DNA of 64,000 bases from Vibrio sinaloensis. GTDB taxonomy: Bacteria; Pseudomonadota; Gammaproteobacteria; Enterobacterales; Vibrionaceae. Below are positions 16,625 through 26,525 of the stretch, piece after piece. The position numbers and the translations under genes were made by a program. Every line of letters starts with the position of its first letter. The stretch's first letter is position 1. The notes under the pieces are model-generated. The model was not told where the DNA came from and made no database searches. It saw nothing but the letters and a program-made list of their open reading frames with translations. The stretch is from assembly GCF_000808535.1 (NCBI RefSeq), contig NZ_JWLV01000045.1, forward strand, positions 248,001 through 312,000, read 5' to 3'.

Positions 16625-16651
16625 AAAAAGCGAACCCTAAGGCTCGCTTGT
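16625..16651 (-). terminator. Terminator of the protease-receptor operon
   Basis: On the minus strand AAGCGAGCC-TTAGG-GTTCGCTT is followed by TTTT, just beyond the stop of the last gene of the 25137-16657 operon. Confidence 0.75.
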
Positions 16652-16656
16652 GTTTA

Positions 16657-17226
16657 TTACTCTTCGTCCGCCACCAGCAAGACACCGAGTTTTGCTTGAG
16701 ACATGCCGTAGCTAAAGACCTGCGCGTTACGCGTGTCAAATGTCATGATTCTTTGCGTGTCTGGAAGGTGGTGGTTACTCCACAAGTAAGACGTCAGGTC
16801 GGCATCATCTGTACGTGCGTCGAAGGCGCCACGGAAAGCTTTTGTGTTTAGCGCCGGAGTACGACAGGAAAATTCAGCCAAGCTCACCAACTCTTTGATA
16901 TTCGGCATGCGCCATTTTTGCTTACCACCAAATTGGTGCAATTTGTGACTCTCACTTTGGTTGATCGACACCACTTCATTTAGTGCTGCCTGCCAAAACA
17001 TACCTGTTGCGTTGCCCGTACAAGTCGCTTGCTCTGCATTCCATTCTTGTCCCACTGCACAGCGCATCCAGGTTAACCCAGTGACTTTGTCTTTTATGGT
17101 GCCATTGTCATTAAATTCGTAACGAATATTCGGCGCACTTTTACTGAAATCAACATGGCACTCTTGAGCGGCCATAGAAAAAGTGGATACCAAACTTAAC
17201 GCGATACCGATTGTCAGTTTTTTCAT
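16657..17226 (-). CDS. Secreted DUF1566 (Lcl C-terminal-like) protein
   Basis: 189 residues with signal peptide MKKLTIGIALSLVSTFSMA. The mature part has the DUF1566 hallmarks: VTGLTWMRCAVGQEWN, a cysteine-containing insert, GKQKWRMPNIKELVSLAEFSCRTPALN and YLWSNHHLPDTQRIMTFDTRNAQV. It is the last gene of the five-gene operon; its ATG overlaps the upstream stop by one base (TAATG), so translation is coupled to the paralogous lipoprotein. DUF1566 domains are common on bacterial surfaces; substrate unknown. Confidence 0.8.
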   Translation of the reverse strand: MKKLTIGIALSLVSTFSMAAQECHVDFSKSAPNIRYEFNDNGTIKDKVTGLTWMRCAVGQEWNAEQATCTGNATGMFWQAALNEVVSINQSESHKLHQFGGKQKWRMPNIKELVSLAEFSCRTPALNTKAFRGAFDARTDDADLTSYLWSNHHLPDTQRIMTFDTRNAQVFSYGMSQAKLGVLLVADEE

Positions 17227-18674
17227 TATTTCTTCTCCGGGTATGCCACTAAACGAACCGCAAATTGGTAAGAGTCGTAGTTATCAGTTGGCGTCTCGCT
17301 GGTGTATATTTCTTGCGGTGAAATCGAACCACGAGATTCACCTCGAGTCTCAATCGCATTAAAGAAGTGCCCATTCGCAGCAGCTTGATCCGAGTACTCA
17401 GAGAACGATGCGAACTTGGTCCAAATCACGCCCGTTTCGTAGTAACTCGCTTTGCTTTGCAGCGGGAAAAACTGCTTGGTAAAACCGTAGGCTTGGTTGT
17501 CTGCGTCCGTTTCTGTCTCACCGAAATCAATCAAGTTATACACTTCATGGGAGGTCGGTAAACGCCAGTTGGTAATGCCACACACCGCCTCTTTGTTTAG
17601 GTAGTTCACGTACTCTTCTGTGGTACAGATGTTGTCCGTACTGCGACAACCTAAGATGTTGATGTCTTCGATGTAAGGTTCAATCACTCCACTTTCTTGG
17701 TAGGCAAACAGACGATCAAAATGGCGGGGAGATCCTGCGTTATCTAGCTTCGATTCCCAAATCAAACCACTGCGTTGATCCTGTACACACGACCACTCGG
17801 CAGCGTCTTCAGAGAGTGCTTTGCCTGACGCATCTAGCTTCACAAATTTAAAGCCGCCGTCGTTTTTATCATGACCAAAGTTGGCGTCTTGACCCGGGTA
17901 ATCGGCTGGTGATTGATCCACATAACCACCATCAGTTACATAAGATGTAATCCCAGTATCATTGTGATCACGGTATGCAATTTGAGATAACGTAATCTGA
18001 GAAGCGAGTTTTACCATCATCGCTTTCGCGCTTTGATCCATTAACAACTCTTTGCCTAACGTGGTGGTCTGGTCATCAAGTTGAACCGCCAACGCAAACA
18101 CTTGATCGTTTCGATTAGACTCTTCCATCGCACTGGTCAGCGTAAGAATGTTTTTTTCCAGAGTCTGAAACGCTGCGTCGTCAACTTGCTGCATGATGTC
18201 GTCTGAAGGTAAACCCAGCGCTTTAAAGTGTGATTCTACGCGAGCCACTGACGTTGCTAAGCTCTCACCAGAAGCTACGTACCCAGCCACTAGAGTCGAG
18301 ACCGCACTGATATCGTTGCCCGCTAATTTGTTCTGCGCCGGCGCAACCAAGATCGCGGTTTGGTCAGCGGCATCCGCGCGCGTGTTCAGCGCCGTGGAAC
18401 CTGTGTCAATTTCAACCACGATTGGGTTTTCCAAAATGGCCTTGCTCGTACTGGTAATGGAGTACTGGCCATTGTTGGCTGTCGTGCTTGGCTCACCTGA
18501 ACCGCACACAAAGTCTTGGTTCAGGTCAGCACATACTTTTTCATTGCCTTGAATAGACTGTGCTTTCACTGTTCCGGAAAGAGTATAGGTTGGAGCACTC
18601 TCATCAGAGCCTCCTGAGCCACCACAACCTGCTAACATCACAGCTGCGGCAAGCAAAGTAAGTTGAGTTTTCAT
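17226..18674 (-). CDS. Large lipoprotein with C-terminal DUF1566 domain
   Basis: 482 residues from the ATG at 18674. MKTQLTLLAAAVMLAGCGGSGG is a lipoprotein signal with a glycine/serine tether. A first domain at about residues 30-100 (TYTLSGTVKAQSIQGNEKVCADLNQDFVCGSGEPSTTANNGQYSIT) resembles carboxypeptidase-regulatory or dockerin-like beta modules with a calcium-type DLNQD loop. A central helical segment follows. The C-terminal third has the DUF1566 signatures RSGLIWESKL, NWRLPTSHEVYNLIDFG and GVIWTKFASFSE. It lies between the metalloprotease and the small DUF1566 gene in the same operon, so it is a candidate surface partner of them. Function unknown. Confidence 0.75.
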   Translation of the reverse strand: MKTQLTLLAAAVMLAGCGGSGGSDESAPTYTLSGTVKAQSIQGNEKVCADLNQDFVCGSGEPSTTANNGQYSITSTSKAILENPIVVEIDTGSTALNTRADAADQTAILVAPAQNKLAGNDISAVSTLVAGYVASGESLATSVARVESHFKALGLPSDDIMQQVDDAAFQTLEKNILTLTSAMEESNRNDQVFALAVQLDDQTTTLGKELLMDQSAKAMMVKLASQITLSQIAYRDHNDTGITSYVTDGGYVDQSPADYPGQDANFGHDKNDGGFKFVKLDASGKALSEDAAEWSCVQDQRSGLIWESKLDNAGSPRHFDRLFAYQESGVIEPYIEDINILGCRSTDNICTTEEYVNYLNKEAVCGITNWRLPTSHEVYNLIDFGETETDADNQAYGFTKQFFPLQSKASYYETGVIWTKFASFSEYSDQAAANGHFFNAIETRGESRGSISPQEIYTSETPTDNYDSYQFAVRLVAYPEKK

Positions 18675-18690
18675 ATTGCTGCTTTCTAAA

Positions 18691-20967
18691 TTAATGAGTG
18701 TGTTTTTGCTCACGACGCCAGAGTAATAGTCCTCCAAGAAGCCAAAGCCCCCATGAGAACGCGCCTCCCCCTGTGCCGGATTTATTGTTGGTTTTGTTGT
18801 TTTCTGTACTGTCGGTCGTTTGCTCACAGCTATAACGCTCGACTGAACCGATAGCCCATTCGACCAATGTCCCTGTATCGCCTAAACCGACATCGGACAC
18901 TTCCAGTCGCCAAGTGCCATTAAGCGGCTCCCCAACAAAGGCTTGAAGCTGAGGATCATGTTTCGCCACCCAATAGAAACGCTTTTCACTCAGTGAATAA
19001 CGGGGATTGGCGATCAATGTTTGCCTAACGCCCGATGGCGAGACGAGCTCCACCTGCAAATCGCTCATTTGTTGGTGCTGGAACTTGAGATAGACACCGA
19101 AATCTTCAGTGACCGTTTGTTTGTCATTGATGATGAAGTTAAAGCTCTTGAACCCAGCGTTGAAGGTACCGTTGCTTGCCAACGAAGCGTCTGGCAACGC
19201 GGAATTTTGAACCTTTAATGGCTGGCTAAGCTGTGGAATGCCCATAATCAGTGTGCGATTGTCGGTCCAATTGAGCATGCGTAAATCAGGGCCGTACTGG
19301 TAACCAATATTCGCATCCAGTTCAAACGGCTTGGCGCACAACGCCTTACCATCGAGTTGAATCCTTTGGTTTGCGACAGAAAACTTGTCTTGCTTAATAA
19401 CAGCTTGATGACCGCTCGAGGTTGTCACCGTTCCATCAACCGAGGCTTGGCGAGCATTGGCAATCAAACGAACCGCCATCGGCTGAGCGGGATCAACGTA
19501 ACGGCTGTCGACTTCAAGCACAAACGGCGCTTTCTCTAGACCATGAGTGGCGAAGTTGCGCTTTAGAATGTCGTAATACTCTTTCTCCGGATAAAGCGTC
19601 TTGGCGGTGTACAACATGCTCTCAACTAGATCGTGCATCTTCATCCCACGACCAAGGCCAAACATCGATTCCAAGACTAGGGTATCTATTTCGGTGAACG
19701 CCTCTTCTCCGTATTTTTCGACGCCCTGTTTTAAGGTTTGGAATAAAGGTGTCGACCATAGCTCGTCCCCGAGCTCACCACCGACACTTTCGTGAGCGCG
19801 ATATTCGCTGGTCTCAAAATACTTCGCGCGTTGGTTCCAAAGACTGCGTGTAGAAATACGATTGCCGAAATAGCCATCCCAGTTAAATACGGTGTCAATT
19901 TCAAATTTTGAGCCTTGCTGGTGAAGCTTTCTGTAACTTGCCGAACCTGCCCAGTAATCAGCAAACCCTTCTGCCATGGCACCGGTGTGACCATATGCCC
20001 AGTCAGGGACAATTTGATAATGGATGCCATGGGCAAGTTCGTGAATGACGATATCCGCATCAATCGCATCAGGAGAACCGCCAATGCCAAACATCGCCGC
20101 CTTTGGGCCAAGGAAGTAGCTTGAGTTGTTGTTGGATAGCCCTCGACCATCAAACACCACGGGCTCTGTAAACAGCGAATAGCCCAGAGATTCAACATAT
20201 CGCAACGATTCATCGATATGGTAAAACGCCATCACTTGAGCAAAGTCATTGCTGGCAAAGGTGAGCGTGTTTAACTCGCTGAGTTGGCTAAACTGCACAA
20301 TACCTTCCGGTGCCAAAAATGACGCACTTCCACTCTTTACCCAGGTTTTGCTATCTGGTTGATACTCTTCCAAATACTCCGCATCCACTTGCGTCACACG
20401 CGAATTCGACAAGTAGTAATGCTCACCACTTTTTAAGACTTCAACGTTGCGTTCAACAAACCTTGGGGTATTTGGGTAGTCCGCCACATCAAGCCAAGGC
20501 AGTTCTGGCGCGACGTGTCTGTCCATGGTTCTCAGGTCTGGGTCCACCACATTCACTGCCGCAGTGACCACCTCCCCAGAAGCCAAAGAGGGTGGATACT
20601 GGGCTTTTAAGCGGCGTGGTGATTCTAACTCAGACGCTTTTGTCGCCTCGCCGTTGCGAATAATGGTGTCGTGCAAACTCTTGAAGACACGTTGCACGAT
20701 GCCATCTTTGTCGGTATGGACCACTAAGGCGCGCTGCGGTTGGTATTCGCCATTCTCCGCAATATTGAAATTGTACTGGTGGCCGAGTTTGCTCTCCGTT
20801 TGATAGCGTAATGACACCGTCCCTGCCTCAGGGTAGTGGCGTTGCAAATAGTCTTGCGCCGCAACTGCGTCGCTCACCACTTGGTTGCCTGCAGGATAGT
20901 CCCACTCTCCTGCGCTAACGCCTGTAGAAATCAGCGCCGCAGCGATCAATGAATAACGTCTCTTCAT
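18691..20967 (-). CDS. Secreted zinc metalloprotease with P domain and GlyGly-CTERM tail
   Basis: 758 residues from the ATG at 20967 (AAGGA 6 bases upstream; a TTG two codons earlier is unlikely). Signal peptide MKRRYSLIAAALISTGVSA, then a propeptide-like region. The catalytic domain has DADIVIHELAHGIHYQ (HExxH near residue 310) and GAMAEGFADYWAGS supplying the downstream glutamate, as in gluzincins related to fungalysin (M36). A proprotein-convertase P domain follows (LQVELVSPSGVRQTLIANP ... GTWRLEVSDVGLGDTGTLVEWAI). The tail GTGGGAFSWGLWLLGGLLLWRREQKHTH is a GlyGly-CTERM signal. It starts 9 bases after the TonB-receptor stop. Confidence 0.87.
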   Translation of the reverse strand: MKRRYSLIAAALISTGVSAGEWDYPAGNQVVSDAVAAQDYLQRHYPEAGTVSLRYQTESKLGHQYNFNIAENGEYQPQRALVVHTDKDGIVQRVFKSLHDTIIRNGEATKASELESPRRLKAQYPPSLASGEVVTAAVNVVDPDLRTMDRHVAPELPWLDVADYPNTPRFVERNVEVLKSGEHYYLSNSRVTQVDAEYLEEYQPDSKTWVKSGSASFLAPEGIVQFSQLSELNTLTFASNDFAQVMAFYHIDESLRYVESLGYSLFTEPVVFDGRGLSNNNSSYFLGPKAAMFGIGGSPDAIDADIVIHELAHGIHYQIVPDWAYGHTGAMAEGFADYWAGSASYRKLHQQGSKFEIDTVFNWDGYFGNRISTRSLWNQRAKYFETSEYRAHESVGGELGDELWSTPLFQTLKQGVEKYGEEAFTEIDTLVLESMFGLGRGMKMHDLVESMLYTAKTLYPEKEYYDILKRNFATHGLEKAPFVLEVDSRYVDPAQPMAVRLIANARQASVDGTVTTSSGHQAVIKQDKFSVANQRIQLDGKALCAKPFELDANIGYQYGPDLRMLNWTDNRTLIMGIPQLSQPLKVQNSALPDASLASNGTFNAGFKSFNFIINDKQTVTEDFGVYLKFQHQQMSDLQVELVSPSGVRQTLIANPRYSLSEKRFYWVAKHDPQLQAFVGEPLNGTWRLEVSDVGLGDTGTLVEWAIGSVERYSCEQTTDSTENNKTNNKSGTGGGAFSWGLWLLGGLLLWRREQKHTH

Positions 20968-20976
20968 GTTCAATCC

Positions 20977-23112
20977 TTAGAACGCGTAACGTGCGTTAAC
21001 GGTGAAGTAACGACCGGACTCTGTTTGGAATGCCTCGTGTAGGCTTTCGAGACCCGCGATATCTTGATAGCGAATGTACTCACGATCGAATAGGTTGATG
21101 ACATTGACACTAATATTGGTATTGTCGCCAAAGTCATAGCCTAGACCGATGTCAACGGCACCCCAGCCCGCGGTGGTCGCACAGTCAACCGCGATTTTTT
21201 GCTCGTTCACACATACGCTGGTGCGATTCATTTGGTCAGCCCAGTTAAGCTGCACGTAACCGTTAAGCGCTCCGTTGTCGTAGTTAAGCGCCACATTACC
21301 TTCCAGTGGCGTGATGGCACGGACGTAATCGCCTTCTTTGTCTTTTCCATCAACGATACCGATGTTGGTGCTGGCGATAATCGTGTTGGTGAGGGAGTAT
21401 TCCACCGACGCTTCAGCACCGTAGGTTCGAACACCATCTAGGTTGTCAAAGGTCACCTCGGTGATATTGGTTCCTGCGCGTTTACCAACCGTCTTTTGCT
21501 CAATGAAGTTTCTGAATACGTTGTAGAAAACCGCCCCATACACGCGCATAGCGCCATCATCGTACTTGGCACCAATTTCAAAACTGTCACTGGTTTCTTC
21601 CTCTAGCTCAAAGTTAGGCATAATGATGAATGCGCTACCTTGCACGAAATCATGATTCACTAAGCCATAGGTTTTTGAGTACTCTGGCGCGCGATAGCCA
21701 TGCTTGTAGCTAAAGTAGCTGTTGAATGCTGGGGTAAATTGATAGGCAATCGACGCACTTGGCGACACCTCACTGCTGTTGTTATCAGGCAGGTCTTCCA
21801 TCCCAATTGAACGGCCGCTGTCAGAGCTCAGGCGGTAGGAGTCATAGCGAAGCCCCAACATTGCACGCCAGTTGCCTACTTCAATAGAGTCTTGAATAAA
21901 GGCGCCCACTGAATAGCTGGTTGCCGGAGCAAATGGGTTAGTTTGGGTCACTTTCACGCCATGCCAGTCCGTAAGTCTTTCATCGACTGGGCGCTCATGA
22001 TAGGTCGTTTCAAACTTACCGCCATAAACCAGCGTATGCTTCAGCTCGCCTTGATACAGTTCTTTCATCATATCTGCAGACCAACCAACGAGCTGATCTT
22101 GGAACTGACGATTTTCTATCTCACGACGCAACAGGCGCACACCATTAGAATCACGATACATGAGCTTATTGGAGTCCTCGTTGAACAAGGTGTGTCGGTA
22201 GTACACTTTCGTCTCTAGCGTATCGAGGAGCAAGGTCTCTGACTCATATTCAGCACCCAACCAAAATAGGTAATTAGATAGCGTTTCGTCTTCGTAAAAC
22301 GTCTCGATATCCATTTTTGCGTCACGTTGAGGAGGTGCGATCCCCTCTTCACGGATCATTTGTTCACGATAGAAATCCGCTTTGGCTTTCAGCATCCATT
22401 CATCGTTTAGGTAGTGCTGAATGGTATAAGCGGCGCTAAGGCCTTCGATTTCACGGTTCCACAAGTTTTCGTCGTACGATTTGCTCTCTTCACCACTCCA
22501 ATACGCGGCTTGAACCAAGGAGCTAGTGTCGCCAAGTGCGAATGCTAAGTTGGATGAGAGTCTATAGCGACTACTGTTGTCGGAATAGTTCGCGGCACCG
22601 TCCACATAGAAATCCTCACCGTCGAGTAGATCTTCCGGCGAGAGCGATTTAACAATGATCACACCGCCAAGCGCGCCAGAACCAAAGCTTGTTGAACTTG
22701 CGCCCTTCACGACTTGAATCTCTTTTGCAGATGAAACATCAAAGGAGTTATGGCCCATCACATCGTTCAAGTCATTGGCACCGTAGCCATCTGATGCTGA
22801 AATGCCATCTTTCACTACAGAAACGCGGTTCCCCGACATACCACGAATCGTGATGTTCTGTGCGGTACCCGCCGAGCCAGTCACACTCACACCCGGCTCG
22901 TTTTTCAGCACTTCGTACAGTTCGGTCGCGCCCTTTTTACGCATCTCTTCACCGTCAATCACCGAGACAGAGCCTGCGGTTTTTGACAATGATTCTTCGT
23001 ATTTATTGGCAGTGACGACCACCTCTTCAAAGGTGCTGACGTTAGATTCCGCGTGTACAAGGCCTGCCGCCAGTGCAGTCAGCACAGCGACATTGACTCG
23101 TGAAAGTTTCAT
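20977..23112 (-). CDS. TonB-dependent outer-membrane receptor, haem/haemoglobin-receptor-like
   Basis: 711 residues. Signal MKLSRVNVAVLTALAAGLVHA; TonB box region FEEVVVTANKYEES; plug domain with ITIRGMSGNRVSVVKDGI and VKGASSTSFGSGALGGVIIV; and a 22-strand barrel ending FTVNARYAF. Two barrel motifs resemble the FRAP and NPNL boxes of haem receptors: GYRAPEY and IMPNFELEEETSDSFEIG, with a histidine between them. This suggests haem or haemoprotein uptake, although the boxes are divergent. It sits between two proteases under a Fur-like box, which fits iron acquisition. Confidence 0.85.
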   Translation of the reverse strand: MKLSRVNVAVLTALAAGLVHAESNVSTFEEVVVTANKYEESLSKTAGSVSVIDGEEMRKKGATELYEVLKNEPGVSVTGSAGTAQNITIRGMSGNRVSVVKDGISASDGYGANDLNDVMGHNSFDVSSAKEIQVVKGASSTSFGSGALGGVIIVKSLSPEDLLDGEDFYVDGAANYSDNSSRYRLSSNLAFALGDTSSLVQAAYWSGEESKSYDENLWNREIEGLSAAYTIQHYLNDEWMLKAKADFYREQMIREEGIAPPQRDAKMDIETFYEDETLSNYLFWLGAEYESETLLLDTLETKVYYRHTLFNEDSNKLMYRDSNGVRLLRREIENRQFQDQLVGWSADMMKELYQGELKHTLVYGGKFETTYHERPVDERLTDWHGVKVTQTNPFAPATSYSVGAFIQDSIEVGNWRAMLGLRYDSYRLSSDSGRSIGMEDLPDNNSSEVSPSASIAYQFTPAFNSYFSYKHGYRAPEYSKTYGLVNHDFVQGSAFIIMPNFELEEETSDSFEIGAKYDDGAMRVYGAVFYNVFRNFIEQKTVGKRAGTNITEVTFDNLDGVRTYGAEASVEYSLTNTIIASTNIGIVDGKDKEGDYVRAITPLEGNVALNYDNGALNGYVQLNWADQMNRTSVCVNEQKIAVDCATTAGWGAVDIGLGYDFGDNTNISVNVINLFDREYIRYQDIAGLESLHEAFQTESGRYFTVNARYAF

Positions 23113-23127
23113 GATGGCTCCGGTTCG

Positions 23128-25137
23128 TTATTCCGATTTTTGTAATTGTTTAATAAGAAATGCGTATTCCATCGCTTGGCGTTGTGAAGACTTGCGCTGA
23201 TCCGTAGCGTGTCCACTTTCAAAATCTGTCTCTAGAAGATAGGGACCAGTGCCTGAGCTGATCGCTTCTAGTTGTGAGAGGTATTTAGCGCCCTCCCAAT
23301 AAGGCACTCGGCGATCATGCCAACCAACGCGAACAAGCGTCGCAGGATAGTTAGCAGAGGTAAGATTTAAGATGGGATCGTACTGCGCCATTTTCGCCCG
23401 CTCTTCAGGAATCGATGGGTTTCCCCACTCCTGAAACTGCTGCGCTGTCAAAGGTAGTGTCGAATCTGACATACTCGCGACAACATCGACAAATGGGACC
23501 GTCAGGCTCGCCGCGCTGAATAGCTGTGGAGCTTGGTTGAGCGCACCAGCGACCAAAGTTCCCCCTGCGCTCGAGCCGATTGCCGCCACTTTTCGCTGAC
23601 CCTTTTTGTAAGTCGACATCGCTTTCGACACAGCAACAAAGTCTTTGATGCCGTTGATTTTATTGACCCCGCGCCCCGACTGATGCCAAGCATCACCAAA
23701 GTAGCCACCACCACGAACATGAGCAATCGCATAGATGATCCCGCGATCCATCAATGAGATTGTCTGTGGCATAAAGTAGGGTTTCATCGTAAACCCATAG
23801 GCACCATATCCGTAAACCACCACAGGGGATCGCTCAGTCAGCATTGACGTCTTGTACGCCAAAGTCACAGGAACCTGAACACCACCCGATGGGATGAATA
23901 TCGTTTCTGTATGGTACTCATCGGATTGGTATGACGGGTACGTATCTTCGCTCAATCGGCGACGGGTTAACGTAGAAACATCGAACTCTTCCCAGAGCGC
24001 AGGTTGGGTCATCGACATTGAACGAATACGCAGTTTGTCACTGGCGTAATCCCCAACTCGACTCAGCCAAGCAACACTGCCAGAAGGAGAAAGTAACTCA
24101 CTATGTTGCTCTCGCCCTCGGTGGTTTAAAATGACGAGACTTTTTTGTCCTTGTTTCTGTTCAATCGCCGCAAGGCCAGATTGGAAAACGTAGTAAGTTT
24201 GCAATTCTGCGTCGTGACTAGGCGCGTAGATGAGCTGCCAGTCCGAATCCTTCATCGAGCTTGAATATAGAGCGAACTGACCATCACGGTTGCTTTGTAC
24301 ATACAGCTTGCCCTTGGCGACGTCTGCGTAGTACTCGAAGCCCTCACGTCTTTTGGCTAACGGGGCTGACAACTCACCATTCGACAAATCAAGAATGCGC
24401 TGTTCGCTGGCAGATTCAGAGTTACTTTGCACAATGGCAAATTGGCGATCACTGGCAAGGTAGGCAGAGACAAGCCAAGTTTGATTCGTCTCGATGTAAA
24501 CGTCCGTGACTTGTCCATCCTCCAGCGAATAACGCACCAATCGACTTGGTCTGGCATCCTGAACCGTTTTCACGATGCCGTGCACACTCTTGCTATCGGC
24601 AGACCAAATCACAGTAGTGTCGCCGTTGGCATTAAAGCGCTGCTCTTTACCAGTGGCCACTTCAACCACCGCCATTTGGTACTGCTCGTTACCAACTAGG
24701 TCTTCAGTAAGGGCAATTTTTCGTCCATCTGGGCTGACTGACCAGCCACCAAGCTGATAGTAGTCATGCTGATTTGCTCGCTGTTCGATGTTGAGTAGAT
24801 CAACGATTTGAGATGAATTGGCGTCTCTGACTCTCAGCCATCGTTGACCTTCTACGCGGGTGACCAGATACTCTTTTCCATCACGGATCAGCCATGGCTG
24901 ACTGCCACGCTGTACGCGATGATTTGCCCACTCGTCTTGAAGCGCATCGCTCAGAGGTTGGAGGGCTTGTTGGAATTGTTCGACTTGACGATTGCGCTGC
25001 TCAAGATAGCGAATTACCTTGGCATTTGAGCGAGAATCGTCTCGAAGCCATTGATGGTTTTGCTCACTCTCTTCACTCGCAATAGCATTTGATGCTAATA
25101 CTGAAAAAGAAAGCAAAATAATATTCACTAATCTCAT
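23128..25137 (-). CDS. Secreted S9 prolyl-oligopeptidase-family peptidase (oligopeptidase B-like)
   Basis: 669 residues from the ATG at 25137, giving the signal peptide MRLVNIILLSFSVLASNAIA; the in-frame ATG at 25185 would overlap the Fur-like box. The N-terminal beta-propeller carries blades such as WSVSPDGRKIALTEDLVGNEQYQMAVVEVATG. The alpha/beta-hydrolase half has the serine in AAIGSSAGGTLVAGALNQ, the aspartate in VGWHDRRVPYWEGAKY and the histidine in DFESGHATDQRKSSQ. First gene of the operon, 15 bases before the TonB receptor. It probably trims peptides in the periplasm. Confidence 0.88.
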   Translation of the reverse strand: MRLVNIILLSFSVLASNAIASEESEQNHQWLRDDSRSNAKVIRYLEQRNRQVEQFQQALQPLSDALQDEWANHRVQRGSQPWLIRDGKEYLVTRVEGQRWLRVRDANSSQIVDLLNIEQRANQHDYYQLGGWSVSPDGRKIALTEDLVGNEQYQMAVVEVATGKEQRFNANGDTTVIWSADSKSVHGIVKTVQDARPSRLVRYSLEDGQVTDVYIETNQTWLVSAYLASDRQFAIVQSNSESASEQRILDLSNGELSAPLAKRREGFEYYADVAKGKLYVQSNRDGQFALYSSSMKDSDWQLIYAPSHDAELQTYYVFQSGLAAIEQKQGQKSLVILNHRGREQHSELLSPSGSVAWLSRVGDYASDKLRIRSMSMTQPALWEEFDVSTLTRRRLSEDTYPSYQSDEYHTETIFIPSGGVQVPVTLAYKTSMLTERSPVVVYGYGAYGFTMKPYFMPQTISLMDRGIIYAIAHVRGGGYFGDAWHQSGRGVNKINGIKDFVAVSKAMSTYKKGQRKVAAIGSSAGGTLVAGALNQAPQLFSAASLTVPFVDVVASMSDSTLPLTAQQFQEWGNPSIPEERAKMAQYDPILNLTSANYPATLVRVGWHDRRVPYWEGAKYLSQLEAISSGTGPYLLETDFESGHATDQRKSSQRQAMEYAFLIKQLQKSE

Positions 25138-25191
25138 TATAAACAACGCAACATACAAATTATTAACAGGCGCCGAAGTTTGCATGAGAAT

Positions 25192-25210
25192 GGTAATGAG
25201 ATCAATTATC
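25192..25210 (-). promoter_or_regulatory. Fur-box-like sequence upstream of the S9 peptidase operon
   Basis: On the minus strand GATAATTGATCTCATTACC matches the 19-base Fur consensus at 13 of 19 positions by my count. It lies 55-73 bases upstream of the chosen start, consistent with iron repression of the whole operon. Confidence 0.6.
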
Positions 25211-25355
25211 GTTTACAGATAAATGTGATTTAGATCTCATTGGTGAACGAATTTTATAGAGTAATTGCTTTATCTGGTGAAGAAGTGTTCCTGTGCTTTA
25301 TCAGGAACACCAGTGATGTGGGTGAATAGTTATCCCATAATATGCAGCGAATCCG

Positions 25356-26354
25356 TTATTGAATTAGTCTAACGACCAACGATCCCGGCGCTCGAACTGA
25401 CTCAACATTGTGGCTTATGACGGTACCGTTAATCGGCGAGTAGTAAACCTCGATTTCATCACCGAAACTATTGTATTGCGTTGCCAATTTCTCCCCTTCA
25501 CAAACCGTTTGCATTAAGTCGACATGGCAGATGACGAAACCACCTTGGCTTGCTCTGACACTGACAATTTGCTCGCCTTCCACGCAAGGCACCTCAGATT
25601 CGTCCACATTGCCTGACAACGCTTCATAAGACTTAAGAATGTTCATCACCCCTTTGGTTGCTCGCTCTACCATCACTAAATCGGTGTAGCGGCCAATGCC
25701 AACCTCTATCGTGATCGAAGGAATGCCGGCACGGTTGTAAACCGTTTCCAAAATGCCAGGGTCACCGGGATCATTAAGAATAACGTCGGGGTTAATGAGC
25801 CTAGCCATACGAATCGCATCTTCTAGGCGGTAATCAGCAAACGCATACAAGGGGTAAGCACTACCGCTGGTTTGGGAATGGAGATCGATAGCCAGATCCG
25901 CATTAGGTTTGAGCAGATTCTCCCACAAACTGTTTGCGTAGCGGCTTGCGTCATCACCAGTGGGACTTCCTGGGAAGACGCGATTAAGATTCGCAGATGA
26001 GCTATCCGGCGCGGCGGAGTGAAAGTCTCGGCTATGGCGGGCAATGCCTGACAGGTTAACCGTAGGAACAATCGTCACGACGCCCGCAATGGCTTTGCCG
26101 ACGAGCTCCCGAGCGATTTGCTGCGCCGTTAAAATACCGTTTTGCTCGTCACCGTGAACACCTGCTGTGATCATAAATCGCTTACCCGGATTTTGACCTT
26201 TAAACACTCTCACTGGCAGTGTTTGCGGATGGCCTATAGCATCCGTTGCCACGGCAAACCAAAACTTGTGCTCCCCCGCCTCTAACGCGTTAACGTCTAG
26301 CGCTTGAATGGTTGGGTACATAGGGACGATACACTCGTTCAAAGGTTTGCTCAT
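25356..26354 (-). CDS. Succinylglutamate desuccinylase/aspartoacylase family zinc hydrolase
   Basis: 332 residues, no signal peptide. The zinc ligands appear in ITAGVHGDEQNGILTAQQIA (HxxE) and DLAIDLHSQTSGSAYP (His), and the arginine/asparagine substrate region in LNRVFPGSPTGDDASRYA. This is the AstE_AspA (M14-like) fold, which removes acyl groups from acylated amino acids. A C-terminal beta domain (IVSVRASQGGFVICHVDLMQTVCEGEKLATQYNS) resembles that of N-acyl amino acid deacylases such as DoeB. The substrate is not determined by the sequence. It stands alone, on the same strand as the flanking operons. Confidence 0.8.
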   Translation of the reverse strand: MSKPLNECIVPMYPTIQALDVNALEAGEHKFWFAVATDAIGHPQTLPVRVFKGQNPGKRFMITAGVHGDEQNGILTAQQIARELVGKAIAGVVTIVPTVNLSGIARHSRDFHSAAPDSSSANLNRVFPGSPTGDDASRYANSLWENLLKPNADLAIDLHSQTSGSAYPLYAFADYRLEDAIRMARLINPDVILNDPGDPGILETVYNRAGIPSITIEVGIGRYTDLVMVERATKGVMNILKSYEALSGNVDESEVPCVEGEQIVSVRASQGGFVICHVDLMQTVCEGEKLATQYNSFGDEIEVYYSPINGTVISHNVESVRAPGSLVVRLIQ

Positions 26355-26496
26355 TCTTTACTCCGATTGTTCTCTGGGCAGGCCATTGCCTCTTAGTTCG
26401 CCTCCATAGTAACCGATGTGTAAAGAAGATCCATCCTCTGGGTATTGGGCTTTATTTTACGATGAGGATTCAACACTTTAGAACGTGATGCAGGAA

Positions 26497-26520
26497 AAAG
26501 AAAACCGGGCATTCGCCCGG
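26497..26520 (-). terminator. Terminator of the ligase-dioxygenase-exporter cassette
   Basis: On the minus strand CCGGGC-GAAT-GCCCGG is followed by TTTTCTTTTT, right after the exporter stop. Confidence 0.9.
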
Positions 26521-26525
26521 CTTGG

